Source: Peptococcaceae bacterium UBA4068 (GTDB lineage: Bacteria; Bacillota; Dehalobacteriia; UBA4068). From it: 42,110 nt of DNA. The stretch covers positions 1-42,110 of the forward strand of contig DFZA01000013.1 in NCBI GenBank assembly GCA_002382665.1, in the 5' to 3' direction. A program made the translations under genes and the position numbers. The first letter of the stretch is position 1, and the number at the start of each line of letters is the position of its first letter. This document shows, piece by piece, positions 1 through 7,195 of the stretch. The notes under the pieces were generated by a model. It worked only from the letters and a program-made list of their open reading frames with translations. It was not told the DNA's origin and did no database searches.

Positions 1-125
1 ATAGTTTTGTATGGTTTCCCATATTCCTCTGCCAGTTCTCTTCTTGTAGCACCGGCTTTGTGCTTTGCCACAATTTCATCTATGATGTTCTGTGGTGTGT
101 TTAGTGTTCCCTTTTCTCTTGGCAT
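1..125 (-). CDS. IS3-family transposase OrfA, N-terminal fragment
   Basis: Only the first 41 codons are present, beginning MPREKGTLNTPQNIIDEIVA and continuing AKHKAGATRRELAEEYGKPY. This is the typical start of an IS3-family OrfA helix-turn-helix protein, which binds the element's ends. The start ATG (complement of 123-125) has an AGGAGG ribosome site 7 nt upstream that is buried in a perfect hairpin. The rest of OrfA and all of OrfB (the catalytic DDE subunit) lie beyond the window. Confidence 0.75.
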   Translation of the reverse strand, partial: MPREKGTLNTPQNIIDEIVAKHKAGATRRELAEEYGKPYKT

Positions 126-131
126 AACAAA

Positions 132-167
132 ACCTCCTATCGTAGTTTCTATTCTACGATAGGAGGT
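132..167 (-). promoter_or_regulatory. Hairpin sequestering the IS orfA ribosome binding site
   Basis: A perfect 14-bp inverted repeat (132-145 with 154-167, 8-nt loop) has the AGGAGG Shine-Dalgarno of orfA in its 3' arm on the minus strand. In a transcript entering from outside the element the site would be double-stranded, which should lower transposase translation. Such occlusion is known for other IS elements such as IS10 and IS50; its role here is inferred. Confidence 0.7.
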
Positions 168-249
168 CCTTTTTGTCATTGTCCGTTTTTACTGGTTCAG
201 TCCATTAATTCTGCAAGCCTTTGTTATATTCAAAATTCACAGTTAAACA

Positions 250-813
250 TCATCCCCTGAATAAAAACGGCGCCCAGGTCGTCTCGAGCTTATCGATATT
301 GTCCTGCCAATAAACCAGCCGCTGATAAAACCGTTGCAATTCCCCCTCGACAACCTGATCCGCCTGCCCGGGGTCTGATGCATAAACGAAGGCGGTCAGG
401 CCGTATAACACTAAGCCTATGGCATGCGTTGGCACATGCACGGTGGCGGCAGCATGTCCGACAGCGCGCGCCGCTGCCTGGGCGGCATACTCGCCCTCCG
501 CCGCAGTTGCAGCATTATGTGCCGCATGAATGGCCTTTTTGGCCTCCGGCATTTTTATTTCTCCCCGCGCCCAGACCGCCGCTATTTCCAGCGCTTGCCG
601 CGGACGCTGATCCCAAAAGTACTTTTGCTCAAATATATCCAAAAACTGCGGCGCCGACTCCAGCGCCCAGGCGACTAAAGTCCTATGTTTTTGTTGCTCA
701 ATAAGTTCTTTCAACGGCTGGATACAATCGCTCCCTTTGGAAAGAATAAGTTTTTTCAAGTTTTCACCCCCGCAGATATTGGCCGAATCATATATTAATT
801 CAAAAGCAATCAT
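250..813 (-). CDS. Imm5-like putative immunity protein
   Basis: A 187-residue soluble protein with no signal peptide or membrane segment. Residues 45-140 carry the pattern I associate with the Imm5-like putative immunity family: YFWDQRPRQALEIAAVWARG, then KAIHAAHNAATAAEGEYAAQ and ARAVGHAAATVHVPTHAIG, an alanine/histidine-rich helical repeat. Members are often annotated as immunity proteins to polymorphic toxins, but many occur without a toxin and their function is unproved. No toxin gene is next to it; its neighbour is an IS end. An AGGAAA ribosome site lies about 5 nt before the ATG at 813. The family is fairly secure, the role is not. Confidence 0.65.
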   Translation of the reverse strand: MIAFELIYDSANICGGENLKKLILSKGSDCIQPLKELIEQQKHRTLVAWALESAPQFLDIFEQKYFWDQRPRQALEIAAVWARGEIKMPEAKKAIHAAHNAATAAEGEYAAQAAARAVGHAAATVHVPTHAIGLVLYGLTAFVYASDPGQADQVVEGELQRFYQRLVYWQDNIDKLETTWAPFLFRG

Positions 814-835
814 GAGTTTTCCTGCCGTTTTGCCA

Positions 836-871
836 ATAAAAGGAGGCTTCCGATCATCATCGTGAAGCCTC
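836..871 (-). terminator. Probable intrinsic terminator or leader hairpin
   Basis: The arms GAGGCTTC (843-850) and GAAGCCTC (864-871) pair around a 13-nt loop. On the minus strand the stem is followed by CTTTTATT, a moderate U tract. It sits only about 25 bp upstream of the Imm5-like start, so it may stop transcription entering from the right or attenuate that gene. Confidence 0.5.
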
Positions 872-953
872 TTGCTTTAATCCGGCAATATTAAACTGTC
901 CTCACTGATTTCACTTTACTGTTATTTTGTTACTTTTTTTGACAAATTTCTAG

Positions 954-982
954 TTGATTTAGTGATATAATTAAATTAGAAT
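954..982 (+). promoter_or_regulatory. Possible promoter of the GNAT gene
   Basis: TTGATT (954-959) and TAGAAT (977-982) are separated by 17 bp in an AT-rich stretch about 100 bp before the GNAT gene. A nearby TTGACA (939-944) lacks a -10 at good spacing. Several alternative pairings exist in this AT-rich DNA, so this is tentative. Nothing else recognisable lies in 872-1082. Confidence 0.35.
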
Positions 983-1082
983 AATATTACAATTATTTTA
1001 ATAATTAAATCATGTTTAATAAGTGGGTTGCCGACTATAAATAGATATTACAATTTATGGCGTTAGATCGGAGGATAAAAAA

Positions 1083-1583
1083 ATGACGGAAATATTTTTT
1101 GAGGCGGATATCGGAAAATATCGCGGCGAGGTTATGGCCATCTTCAACTATTACGTCGAAAACAGCTTTGCCGCCTATCCAGAGAGAAAATTGCCCGATA
1201 AATTATTCGATATGTTTCTGGAAATAGCCAAAAAATATCCCGTTTATGTTATTAAAATTAAAGATACTGATCAAGTGGCCGGTTTTTGCCTGCTGCGCTC
1301 CTACAATCCTTTTTCCGCATTTAATGAAACAGCGGAGATCAGCTATTTTATTGATAAAGATTACGTCGGCCAAGGCATAGGTGGGCAGGCTTTGCAAAAA
1401 TTAGAGTCAGATGCTAAAAGGCTCAATATCCAAACTCTACTTGCCGACATTTCCTCTAAAAATACCGGTAGCATCAAATTCCATCAAAAACACGGGTTCC
1501 GCGAATGCGGTAGATTCAAAAATATCGGCAAAAAGTTCGGGGAATATTTTGACGTGGTCTGGATGCAGAAAACCATTGGCTAA
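1083..1583 (+). CDS. GNAT-family N-acetyltransferase
   Basis: A 166-residue acetyltransferase of the GNAT superfamily, resembling the phosphinothricin acetyltransferase branch. The early FNYYVENSFAAYPERKLP segment matches that branch. The acetyl-CoA loop is at about residues 92-104 (ISYFIDKDYVGQGIGGQAL, with the Q/G-x-G-x-G/A pattern). Motif B ends in SSKNTGSIKFHQKHGFRECG near residues 126-145. It should transfer an acetyl group from acetyl-CoA to the amine of a small molecule; the substrate cannot be told. GGAGG lies 7-8 nt before the ATG. It appears monocistronic. Confidence 0.85.
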   Translation: MTEIFFEADIGKYRGEVMAIFNYYVENSFAAYPERKLPDKLFDMFLEIAKKYPVYVIKIKDTDQVAGFCLLRSYNPFSAFNETAEISYFIDKDYVGQGIGGQALQKLESDAKRLNIQTLLADISSKNTGSIKFHQKHGFRECGRFKNIGKKFGEYFDVVWMQKTIG

Positions 1584-1652
1584 CACGTAAACGGACAAGT
1601 CACATATAATATTAGTAGAATTTGGAAAAAAGTAAAAAATTCGTCTAATATC

Positions 1653-1681
1653 TTCACAAATTTGCTTTTGTTTGTTATAAT
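1653..1681 (+). promoter_or_regulatory. Promoter of the acyl-CoA synthetase gene
   Basis: TTCACA (1653-1658), a 17-bp spacer and a perfect TATAAT (1676-1681). The expected start near 1688 gives a leader of about 167 nt that contains the terminator at 1787-1818. Confidence 0.6.
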
Positions 1682-1786
1682 ACATAACTGAAGGTTTCGG
1701 TAATATTGCCGGAAAGTAAAACAGTAATTTTTGACCAATATAAAAACGAAGGACGGTAAAACGGTAGTTGCATATATAATAATTCT

Positions 1787-1818
1787 GCAGCTTTCCCTTA
1801 CCGGAAGCTGCTTTTTAT
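1787..1818 (+). terminator. Leader terminator before the acyl-CoA synthetase gene
   Basis: GCAGCTTTC (1787-1795) pairs with GGAAGCTGC (1803-1811, one G-U), followed by TTTTT. It lies between the promoter at 1653-1681 and the start codon at 1855, so it would act as an attenuator. An upstream GGAAAG at about 1711-1716 could pair with CTTTCC of the 5' arm as a competing structure. I recognise no known riboswitch or T-box motif in the leader. Confidence 0.55.
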
Positions 1819-1854
1819 TAGCAGCGCCGCCGTCATCCAGGGAGGAAACAGTAA

Positions 1855-3417
1855 ATGCCTATCACCGAGTTATTGACCCGCAACGCCAAACTTTACGGTG
1901 CGGAAGTCAGCCTGATCGAAAGAGATCCGGCAGTTGGTAGCCGCCGTACCATAACCTGGCGCCAATTTGAAGACGACGCTAACAGATTTGCCAATATACT
2001 ACTCGCCAAAGGCATCAAAAAGGGCGACAAGGTGGCAATACTGATGACCAACTGCCTGGAGTGGCTGCCCATCTACTTCGGCGTACTCAAAACAGGGGCG
2101 CTGGCTACGCCTTTTAATTTTCGTTATACGGCGGAGGAAATCCGCGACTGCCTGAATATCTGCGATGCCAGAATACTGATCTTCGGCCCAGAATTTGTGG
2201 AACGGGTAACTAAGGTTAAAAATCAAATAGCCAAAGTCGAGGAGTTTATATTCGTCGGCGAGGGCACACCTGACTTTTGCCAAAGCTACAGCCAATTGAT
2301 GGCTAAAGCCTCCGCGGCGCCGGTTGATAAAAAGCTGACCGATGACGATAACGCCGCGCTCTATTTCACCTCCGGCACCACCGGCTTTCCCAAAGCCATT
2401 TTACATACTCATGCCGCGCTGATGTCTGCTTGCGTTACCGAACAGAAGCATCACGGTCAGACGCGCGAAGACAATTTCCTTTGCATACCGCCGCTTTACC
2501 ATACCGGAGCCAAAATGCACTGGTTTGGCAGCCTGATTTCCGCAAGCAAAGCGGTACTGCTGCGCGGCGTCAAACCGCAATGGATTTTCGAGGCGATCTC
2601 AGAGGAAAAAATCACTGTTGTCTGGCTGCTGGTTCCCTGGGCTCAGGATATACTCGACGCTATCGAATGCGGTGATGTGAACCTAAAAGACTATCAGCTC
2701 AGCCAATGGCGGCTGATGCATATCGGCGCCCAGCCGGTACCGCCGAGCCTGATACTGCGTTGGAGGGAGGTATTTCCCCACCATCTCTATGACACCAATT
2801 ACGGCCTCAGCGAATCGACCGGCCCCGGCTGCGTACACCTCGGCGTCGAGAATATCCACAAAGTCGGCGCCATCGGCAAGCCCGGTTATAACTGGCAGGC
2901 GCTTATCACAGATCAGGACGGCAAACCCGTGCCGCAAGGCAGCGTCGGCGAACTGCTGATCAAGGGCCCCGGCGTCATGAAGTGCTACTACAAAGACGAA
3001 CAAGCAACCGCCGCTGCTATCAAAGACGGCTGGCTCTATACCGGCGATATGGCGCAAATGGACGAGGACGGCTTTATCTACCTGGTTGACCGCAAAAAAG
3101 ACTTGGTAATCTGTGGCGGTGAAAATATTTTCCCGGTGCAAATCGAAGACTTCCTCCACAATCACCCGGCAATCAAAGACGTGGCGGTGATCGGCCTGCC
3201 CGACCAGCGTTTAGGCGAGATCGTAACTGCGATTATTGAGCTGAAAAACAACGCCGATTGCAGTGAAACCGAGATCAAAGAATTTTGCAGTCAACTGCCC
3301 CGTTACAAACGCCCGCGTCAGATCATCTTTGCCGACGTGCCGCGCAACGCCACCGGCAAAATCGAAAAACCGCGCCTGCGCCAGCAATACTGCAGAGTTC
3401 AGGTTGCCTCTTTCTAA
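1855..3417 (+). CDS. Acyl-CoA synthetase (AMP-forming, class I adenylate-forming enzyme)
   Basis: A 520-residue ANL-superfamily ligase that would activate a carboxylic acid to acyl-AMP and then acyl-CoA. The ATP-binding P-loop is YFTSGTTGFPKAILHTH near residues 170-186. YGLSESTG follows near 318, then the A8 hinge region LYTGDMAQMDEDGFIYLVDR and KKDLVICGGENIFPVQIED near 400-435. The C-terminal VPRNATGKIEKPRLR contains the catalytic lysine. Length and motifs fit fatty-acid or aromatic acyl-CoA ligases; the substrate cannot be read. GGGAGG lies about 9 nt upstream of the ATG. It stands alone with its own promoter, leader terminator and 3' terminator. Confidence 0.88.
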   Translation: MPITELLTRNAKLYGAEVSLIERDPAVGSRRTITWRQFEDDANRFANILLAKGIKKGDKVAILMTNCLEWLPIYFGVLKTGALATPFNFRYTAEEIRDCLNICDARILIFGPEFVERVTKVKNQIAKVEEFIFVGEGTPDFCQSYSQLMAKASAAPVDKKLTDDDNAALYFTSGTTGFPKAILHTHAALMSACVTEQKHHGQTREDNFLCIPPLYHTGAKMHWFGSLISASKAVLLRGVKPQWIFEAISEEKITVVWLLVPWAQDILDAIECGDVNLKDYQLSQWRLMHIGAQPVPPSLILRWREVFPHHLYDTNYGLSESTGPGCVHLGVENIHKVGAIGKPGYNWQALITDQDGKPVPQGSVGELLIKGPGVMKCYYKDEQATAAAIKDGWLYTGDMAQMDEDGFIYLVDRKKDLVICGGENIFPVQIEDFLHNHPAIKDVAVIGLPDQRLGEIVTAIIELKNNADCSETEIKEFCSQLPRYKRPRQIIFADVPRNATGKIEKPRLRQQYCRVQVASF

Positions 3418-3428
3418 AATAAAACTAT

Positions 3429-3464
3429 AAAAGGTAGAGGATATATTTATCCGCTACCTTTTTT
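3429..3464 (+). terminator. Intrinsic terminator after the acyl-CoA synthetase gene
   Basis: AAAAGGTAG with inner GGATA pairs with TATCC and CTACCTTTT, then a T run. It starts 12 bp after the stop codon. Confidence 0.85.
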
Positions 3465-3580
3465 AATAAATTAATCCTTTTACAAAGCAATTTGTGAAAC
3501 TTTTTTAATCGGTGAGTGGTCATATTTATAGCAACGGGTAAGTATCTTAAAAATCAGATAAATATGATATGGAAGTAATT

Positions 3581-4183
3581 ATGAGAAATCTTTTGATTGG
3601 GCTATTGATTTTAATTTTGCTTTTGATATTTAACGGTTGTACCAATAATACAAGCTCGGAAACTGTTACTAATCAAGATGAAAACAAACCGGCATTAGAT
3701 GATGGTAAAACTAAAATTAAAGAATTTAAATCCTATGAAATTGTTAATTACGCTGAATTTCCCCTTGTTGAAGTAAGTGGCGAAAAAATGACTTTCTTAG
3801 GTGAAAGCTATCAAGAAATCTCATCCAATTTATCCGAAAAGTTAATGGCAATAGCTGTTCGCTTCTACATAGAAGCATACATAGATGACCTCGAATATAT
3901 AGAAGCATATTCAGACAGCAAACTTATGGCGGAAATAGAGCAGGCTCTATCGGACACTAACGAGGCTTCTTATAACTATGGAGGGAATCAGGTAGTTAAA
4001 TTAGAGGAATTAAGTAAAGACAAAAAGCCTTACTTTATCAAAGCACCACAAAAAGTAGAAGAGAATAAATACTTAATTACAATGTACGATTCAGACAAAA
4101 TTAACGTTATTAATGTAGTATTAACTATCACTTCATCTGATGAAATAAAAGTCTGTAGCTTTTTAGTAAACAAGGCTAACTAA
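3581..4183 (+). CDS. Putative lipoprotein of unknown function
   Basis: A 200-residue protein with a strongly hydrophobic leader (MRNLLIGLLILILLLIFNGC) ending in Gly-Cys, which fits a lipoprotein signal although the residues before Gly-Cys are not ideal. A low-complexity Asn/Thr/Glu-rich linker follows, then a soluble domain with no family I recognise. The ATG at 3581 is preferred over 3569 because GGAAG sits 5 nt upstream. The gene is visibly AT-richer than its neighbours, with many AAA, AAT and TTA codons, which suggests recent acquisition. It converges tail to tail with the flavodoxin gene with only 3 bp between stops and no obvious terminator. Confidence 0.7.
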   Translation: MRNLLIGLLILILLLIFNGCTNNTSSETVTNQDENKPALDDGKTKIKEFKSYEIVNYAEFPLVEVSGEKMTFLGESYQEISSNLSEKLMAIAVRFYIEAYIDDLEYIEAYSDSKLMAEIEQALSDTNEASYNYGGNQVVKLEELSKDKKPYFIKAPQKVEENKYLITMYDSDKINVINVVLTITSSDEIKVCSFLVNKAN

Positions 4184-4186
4184 ATA

Positions 4187-4657
4187 TTACTTTGTAAATG
4201 CGCTGCTGATCTTCTCTACCAGATCGTCAATCATCTGTTGGCGCCGGGAATTGTCCCAATTAACAACACCTGTTTGGACAACTTGGGCACCCTTGGCTTC
4301 GGCCAGCTGCTTGATCTGTTTAATAGTATGATTGCCGCCAAACATGGGGTTGGAAAACTTTTGCGTAACCATACAAGCCACTTGTTTGTTTTGCAGGCTT
4401 TTAACCTGTTTTAAAAAAGCCGCCAGCGCCGCGGAAATAGAGAAACCATTGACCGGCCCGCCAAACACAAAAGCATCGTAATTGTCAGTTTCCGGAATTT
4501 GGTCAAATCTCACTTTACTCTTGTTTTTATCATCAAAAACAGGCTCAAGTCTGACTAAATCCGCCTCGTGACCCAACCCGATCAATTTTTGCTGCAATTT
4601 TTCAGCTACCGAATATGTATTGCCGGTCGCGGAATGGACGATTATAGCTATTTTCAT
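4187..4657 (-). CDS. Flavodoxin family protein
   Basis: A 156-residue flavodoxin-like fold. The FMN phosphate loop is at the N-terminus (KIAIIVHSATGNTYSVAEKL, with the S-x-T-G-N-T signature), and a second flavin-contacting loop is AFVFGGPVNGFSISAALAAF near residues 73-92. It would carry electrons on FMN or act as a small NAD(P)H:quinone-type reductase; the partner is unknown. The start at 4657 is chosen because AAGGAGG lies 6 nt upstream, whereas the ATG at 4678 is in front of that site. Confidence 0.82.
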   Translation of the reverse strand: MKIAIIVHSATGNTYSVAEKLQQKLIGLGHEADLVRLEPVFDDKNKSKVRFDQIPETDNYDAFVFGGPVNGFSISAALAAFLKQVKSLQNKQVACMVTQKFSNPMFGGNHTIKQIKQLAEAKGAQVVQTGVVNWDNSRRQQMIDDLVEKISSAFTK

Positions 4658-4751
4658 AAGAAACCTCCTTAAAAGCACTGATAATTAATTAGAACTTAAG
4701 TGTTTAGTTAATACTAGTATTTAGCAAACATATTCCATTCCCTGCTTTTAT

Positions 4752-4780
4752 AAAAAAAAAGCAAGTTAAATAAACTTGCT
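4752..4780 (-). terminator. Intrinsic terminator
   Basis: AGCAAGTT (4760-4767) pairs with AACTTGCT (4773-4780). Minus-strand transcription then meets a run of eight or more T. It ends the gene at 4815-5528. Confidence 0.85.
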
Positions 4781-4814
4781 CTTATATCAATATTATATTT
4801 ACTATATTTTAATA

Positions 4815-5528
4815 TCAGATCGGCGCTTTGATGACAATTTTATCGTTGAAATCGGCAAAATAGTTCTCGATCTTCAGCGAGGCGCCGGGGTCTTCGCGCA
4901 ATGTCGCGGTAATCTCAGCTTTTACCAGGTAATTACTGCTGGCGGTAATCCACAGGGTATAAGTAATATCCGAAAAATACTCCACGATCCAATCATCGGT
5001 CAATTCTGGTGAACAGGATACTTTGATAGTTCGCTGGCCTTCTACCTGATCACGGCCAAGGACGGTAACCTCGCCTAACTGTTTAAAATTAAAATTGGTC
5101 TGCGGATCGGTCTCCGCCAGCAGCATAGAAACATTGCTCCAATCACCGCTGATCTTCAGCCAGTCGCCGTCGACAGCGTCCTGCTGATAGAGCTGTCCGT
5201 CCACATAATAAATATTGAGCGGGGTACCGAGCACGCTGCCCTTGACATGGCGGTTATCACCAGATTTTTCACCGCTTAAAACCGCGAATACCCGCTCGCC
5301 CTGATTGAGATTAATAGTGGAGCGGCTTTTGAACGTATAGCTGTCGGCAGAAAATGTATGCACTATAGCCCGCTCTACCGTGCTCGCATCCATGCTACCG
5401 GGCATCATATAATAACAGCCAAATACTACCGCAGCCGCCAATAAACAGATAATCAGATTGCGGCGCCAAGGTGTCAGCTGCAGCCAATGCTCTTTAACCC
5501 ACTGCCGACAATATTCGATATATTTCAT
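4815..5528 (-). CDS. Membrane-anchored protein of unknown function, possibly LolA/LppX-like fold
   Basis: 237 residues. A basic N-terminus precedes one membrane helix at about 25-43 (NLIICLLAAAVVFGCYYMM), so the rest is probably extracytoplasmic. The C-terminal ~190 residues are rich in alternating beta strands: TFKSRSTINLNQGERVFAVL, NIYYVDGQLYQQDA, GDWLKISGDW, TYTLWITASSNYLVKAEIT. That pattern recalls the LolA/LppX or DUF6612-type half-barrels that sample lipids or surface ligands, but the resemblance is only in style. Single gene with its own terminator. No enzymatic motif seen. Confidence 0.6.
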   Translation of the reverse strand: MKYIEYCRQWVKEHWLQLTPWRRNLIICLLAAAVVFGCYYMMPGSMDASTVERAIVHTFSADSYTFKSRSTINLNQGERVFAVLSGEKSGDNRHVKGSVLGTPLNIYYVDGQLYQQDAVDGDWLKISGDWSNVSMLLAETDPQTNFNFKQLGEVTVLGRDQVEGQRTIKVSCSPELTDDWIVEYFSDITYTLWITASSNYLVKAEITATLREDPGASLKIENYFADFNDKIVIKAPI

Positions 5529-5668
5529 AATATTGCTCCTCCTTTGCTATATCACATATTTATGGGAAAATGAAGATAAAAATGTCTGGAAAATATTGAT
5601 TAATAGACATCTGCAAGAAGGTGTTAGATGCGCAATCAAGAATTACTATCTATACGGAGGTGTTTAAC

Positions 5669-6241
5669 ATGACAGATTGGCAGCAGGAGCTGGATAATAA
5701 TTTCACCGGCATTCTTATTTCCGAGGCCGAAATCAAAAAAAAGATCGAAGAACTGGGAAGACAAATTACGGCTCATTATGCCTCCCTTGACGCCGATCAA
5801 CTGATTGTAATCGGTATACTTCGCGGTTCAGTATTATTCTTGAGCGATCTGATACGTGAACTGAAAATGCCGATCACTATCGATTTTATGGCTGTCAGCA
5901 GCTATGAGGATAAAGTGCAATCTTCCGGCACTTTGCGCATTATCAAAGATATATCCGAATCGATCTCGCAAAAACACGTATTAGTGATCGAAGATATTAT
6001 CGATAGCGGCATTACGCTGCGCTGCCTCAAAGATATGCTCTGGGCGCGCAACCCCCGTTCGCTAAACATTTGCTCATTGCTTGACAAACCTGCCCGCAGA
6101 CAGACCAATATCGAAGTTGATTTTCGCGGCTTTGAGGTTCCCGATGAATTTCTTGTCGGTTACGGCCTTGATTACGCCGGCCGTTACCGCCATCTGCCCT
6201 ACGTGGCAATTTTAAACCCCGAAGTCTATTCCAATGGATAA
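5669..6241 (+). CDS. hpt: Hypoxanthine phosphoribosyltransferase
   Basis: A 190-residue type I phosphoribosyltransferase that salvages hypoxanthine (and usually guanine) with PRPP to IMP/GMP. The PRPP loop is HVLVIEDIIDSGITL near residues 104-118, with the two acidic residues of the signature. The N-terminal IVIGILRGSVLFLSDLIREL and the LDKPARRQTNIEVDF and GYGLDYAGRYRHLPYV segments are characteristic of Hpt. The ATG at 5669 is chosen because CGGAGGTG lies 6 nt upstream; an in-frame ATG at 5621 has no such site. The following gene starts 27 bp downstream and is probably cotranscribed. Confidence 0.93.
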   Translation: MTDWQQELDNNFTGILISEAEIKKKIEELGRQITAHYASLDADQLIVIGILRGSVLFLSDLIRELKMPITIDFMAVSSYEDKVQSSGTLRIIKDISESISQKHVLVIEDIIDSGITLRCLKDMLWARNPRSLNICSLLDKPARRQTNIEVDFRGFEVPDEFLVGYGLDYAGRYRHLPYVAILNPEVYSNG

Positions 6242-6268
6242 TATAAAGCAGAATGGAGTTGATTTTCT

Positions 6269-6865
6269 ATGAACAAAGAGGACACAATCACCTGGCAGGA
6301 TGCAGAGGCGGTGACCAAGGAGCTGCTGTCCCGTCTCTGTCCGCTCGACCAAGCGCTCCTAGACAGTTTTGACAGTCAAACAGGTATCTACGTTGTCGCC
6401 TACAGCGGTAAAGATCTCGGTTACCATCTATGGGGCAACGACGGCCCCCGAGTTGTCTATGCAGGCAAATCGAAATCCAACAGCTCGCGCCATTTTATCA
6501 GCGGCCAAACCGGCACATCTACGCTGCGCCGTTCGCTAGCGGCGCTATTGCAGTCGCAACTGGATTTGGTTCCCGTACCGCGTTCACTGGATAGCAATGA
6601 CGACGACCGTTATATTAATTACATGCTCGACCAACAAGGCGAAGAAAAACTGACCGTCTGGATGAAAGACAATTTCAGCGGCGCGCTTTATCAAACCGAA
6701 GCGGAAAAAGTCGATCAGTTGCTAAACGCCGTGATCGCTTATAACGTACCGATGTTCAATTTTCAGAACAACCCGGAAAATAAATACGGCGCCGAAATTA
6801 AAGCGCTGCGTAAAAAATGCGGCGATCAAGCAATTAAAAATGGAAAACTGCTGGTAAACGAATAG
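6269..6865 (+). CDS. GIY-YIG-like domain protein
   Basis: 198 residues, no signal or membrane segment. Residues 40-85 contain GIYVVAYSG, then VVYAGKSKSNSSRHFISGQT and LRRSLAALLQ. This spacing resembles the GIY-YIG nuclease core: GIY, then YIG as YAG, then a conserved Arg/His helix. A late Asn/Glu-containing helix (NPENKYGAEIKALRKKC) could supply the metal-binding residue. The match is by eye and partial, so a nuclease function is a hypothesis. It follows hpt with its own GGAG site and is followed by the hairpin at 6892-6916. Confidence 0.5.
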   Translation: MNKEDTITWQDAEAVTKELLSRLCPLDQALLDSFDSQTGIYVVAYSGKDLGYHLWGNDGPRVVYAGKSKSNSSRHFISGQTGTSTLRRSLAALLQSQLDLVPVPRSLDSNDDDRYINYMLDQQGEEKLTVWMKDNFSGALYQTEAEKVDQLLNAVIAYNVPMFNFQNNPENKYGAEIKALRKKCGDQAIKNGKLLVNE

Positions 6866-6891
6866 CTACAACAAAAACAAACATGTTAAAA

Positions 6892-6916
6892 AAAGCGACT
6901 CCTTAGGAGTCGCTTT
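6892..6916. terminator. Near-perfect palindromic terminator, left border of a structured element
   Basis: AAGCGACTCC pairs with GGAGTCGCTT around a TTA loop. The A run on the left gives a good U tract on the minus strand; on the plus strand the tract is weaker. It can end the gene at 6269-6865 and also block minus-strand readthrough. Confidence 0.7.
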
Positions 6917-7143
6917 AGACTGTCAAAAAATTGTTCAGCGGGCCGAGAAACGAGCGAGACCAGGCGGCCCAGCTGGCTTTTGCTAAACAACAAAACCAAC
7001 AGCTGAGGCACGTAGGTAAAACTCAAGATAAAATATCTTGGTTTTACCTCAGCGCTCGAAACCGGCGACGCAGGCGTATAAAAGATACGTCGAGGAGACG
7101 GGGACGGACGCAACGACGTATCGCGAAGTTTATCAACACGCTG

Positions 7144-7169
7144 AAGCGACTCCTAAAGAGTCGCTTTTT
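7144..7169 (+). terminator. Terminator hairpin, right border of the structured element
   Basis: AAGCGACTC (7144-7152) pairs with GAGTCGCTT (7158-7166), followed by TTT on the plus strand. It nearly duplicates the hairpin at 6892-6916. On the minus strand it stands just after the DUF169 gene. Confidence 0.7.
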
Positions 7170-7195
7170 GTATATAAGATTTAGCACCGCTCATA

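Larger units (their letters stand above)
1..204 (-). mobile_element. IS3-family (IS150-like) element, left-end fragment
   Basis: This is the 5' end of an insertion sequence running off the window. Read on the minus strand it starts with the terminal repeat TGGACTGAACCAGTAAAAAC, which resembles the TGTACTGACCC-type ends of the IS150 group as I remember them. It continues into a hairpin and the start of a transposase orfA. The same 204 bases recur in inverted orientation at 41907-42110. The family call rests on the end sequence and the orfA start only, because the DDE domain lies outside. Confidence 0.8.
6892..7170 (+). repeat. Multi-hairpin intergenic element, copy 1 (non-coding)
   Basis: About 280 bp without a credible gene. 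Its ends are inverted, similar copies of AAGCGACTC-type hairpins (roughly 33 of 40 bases alike when one end is reverse-complemented). Internal pairings: GGGCCG/CGGCCC near 6940-6972, CAGCTGG/CCAACAGCTG near 6969-7005, GGTAAAAC plus AAGATA/TATCTTG plus GTTTTACC near 7013-7047, and GATACGTC/GACGTATC near 7084-7123. A 3' segment (CGACGTATCGCGAAGTTTAT) recurs in altered form at 39576-39595 on the other strand. It could be a dispersed MITE-like repeat or a structured RNA; orientation is arbitrary. Confidence 0.6.

Noticed and set aside
1731..1940. Small plus-strand open frame overlapping the start of the acyl-CoA synthetase
   Set aside because: It crosses the leader terminator, lacks a ribosome site and its end is the synthetase gene read in another frame.
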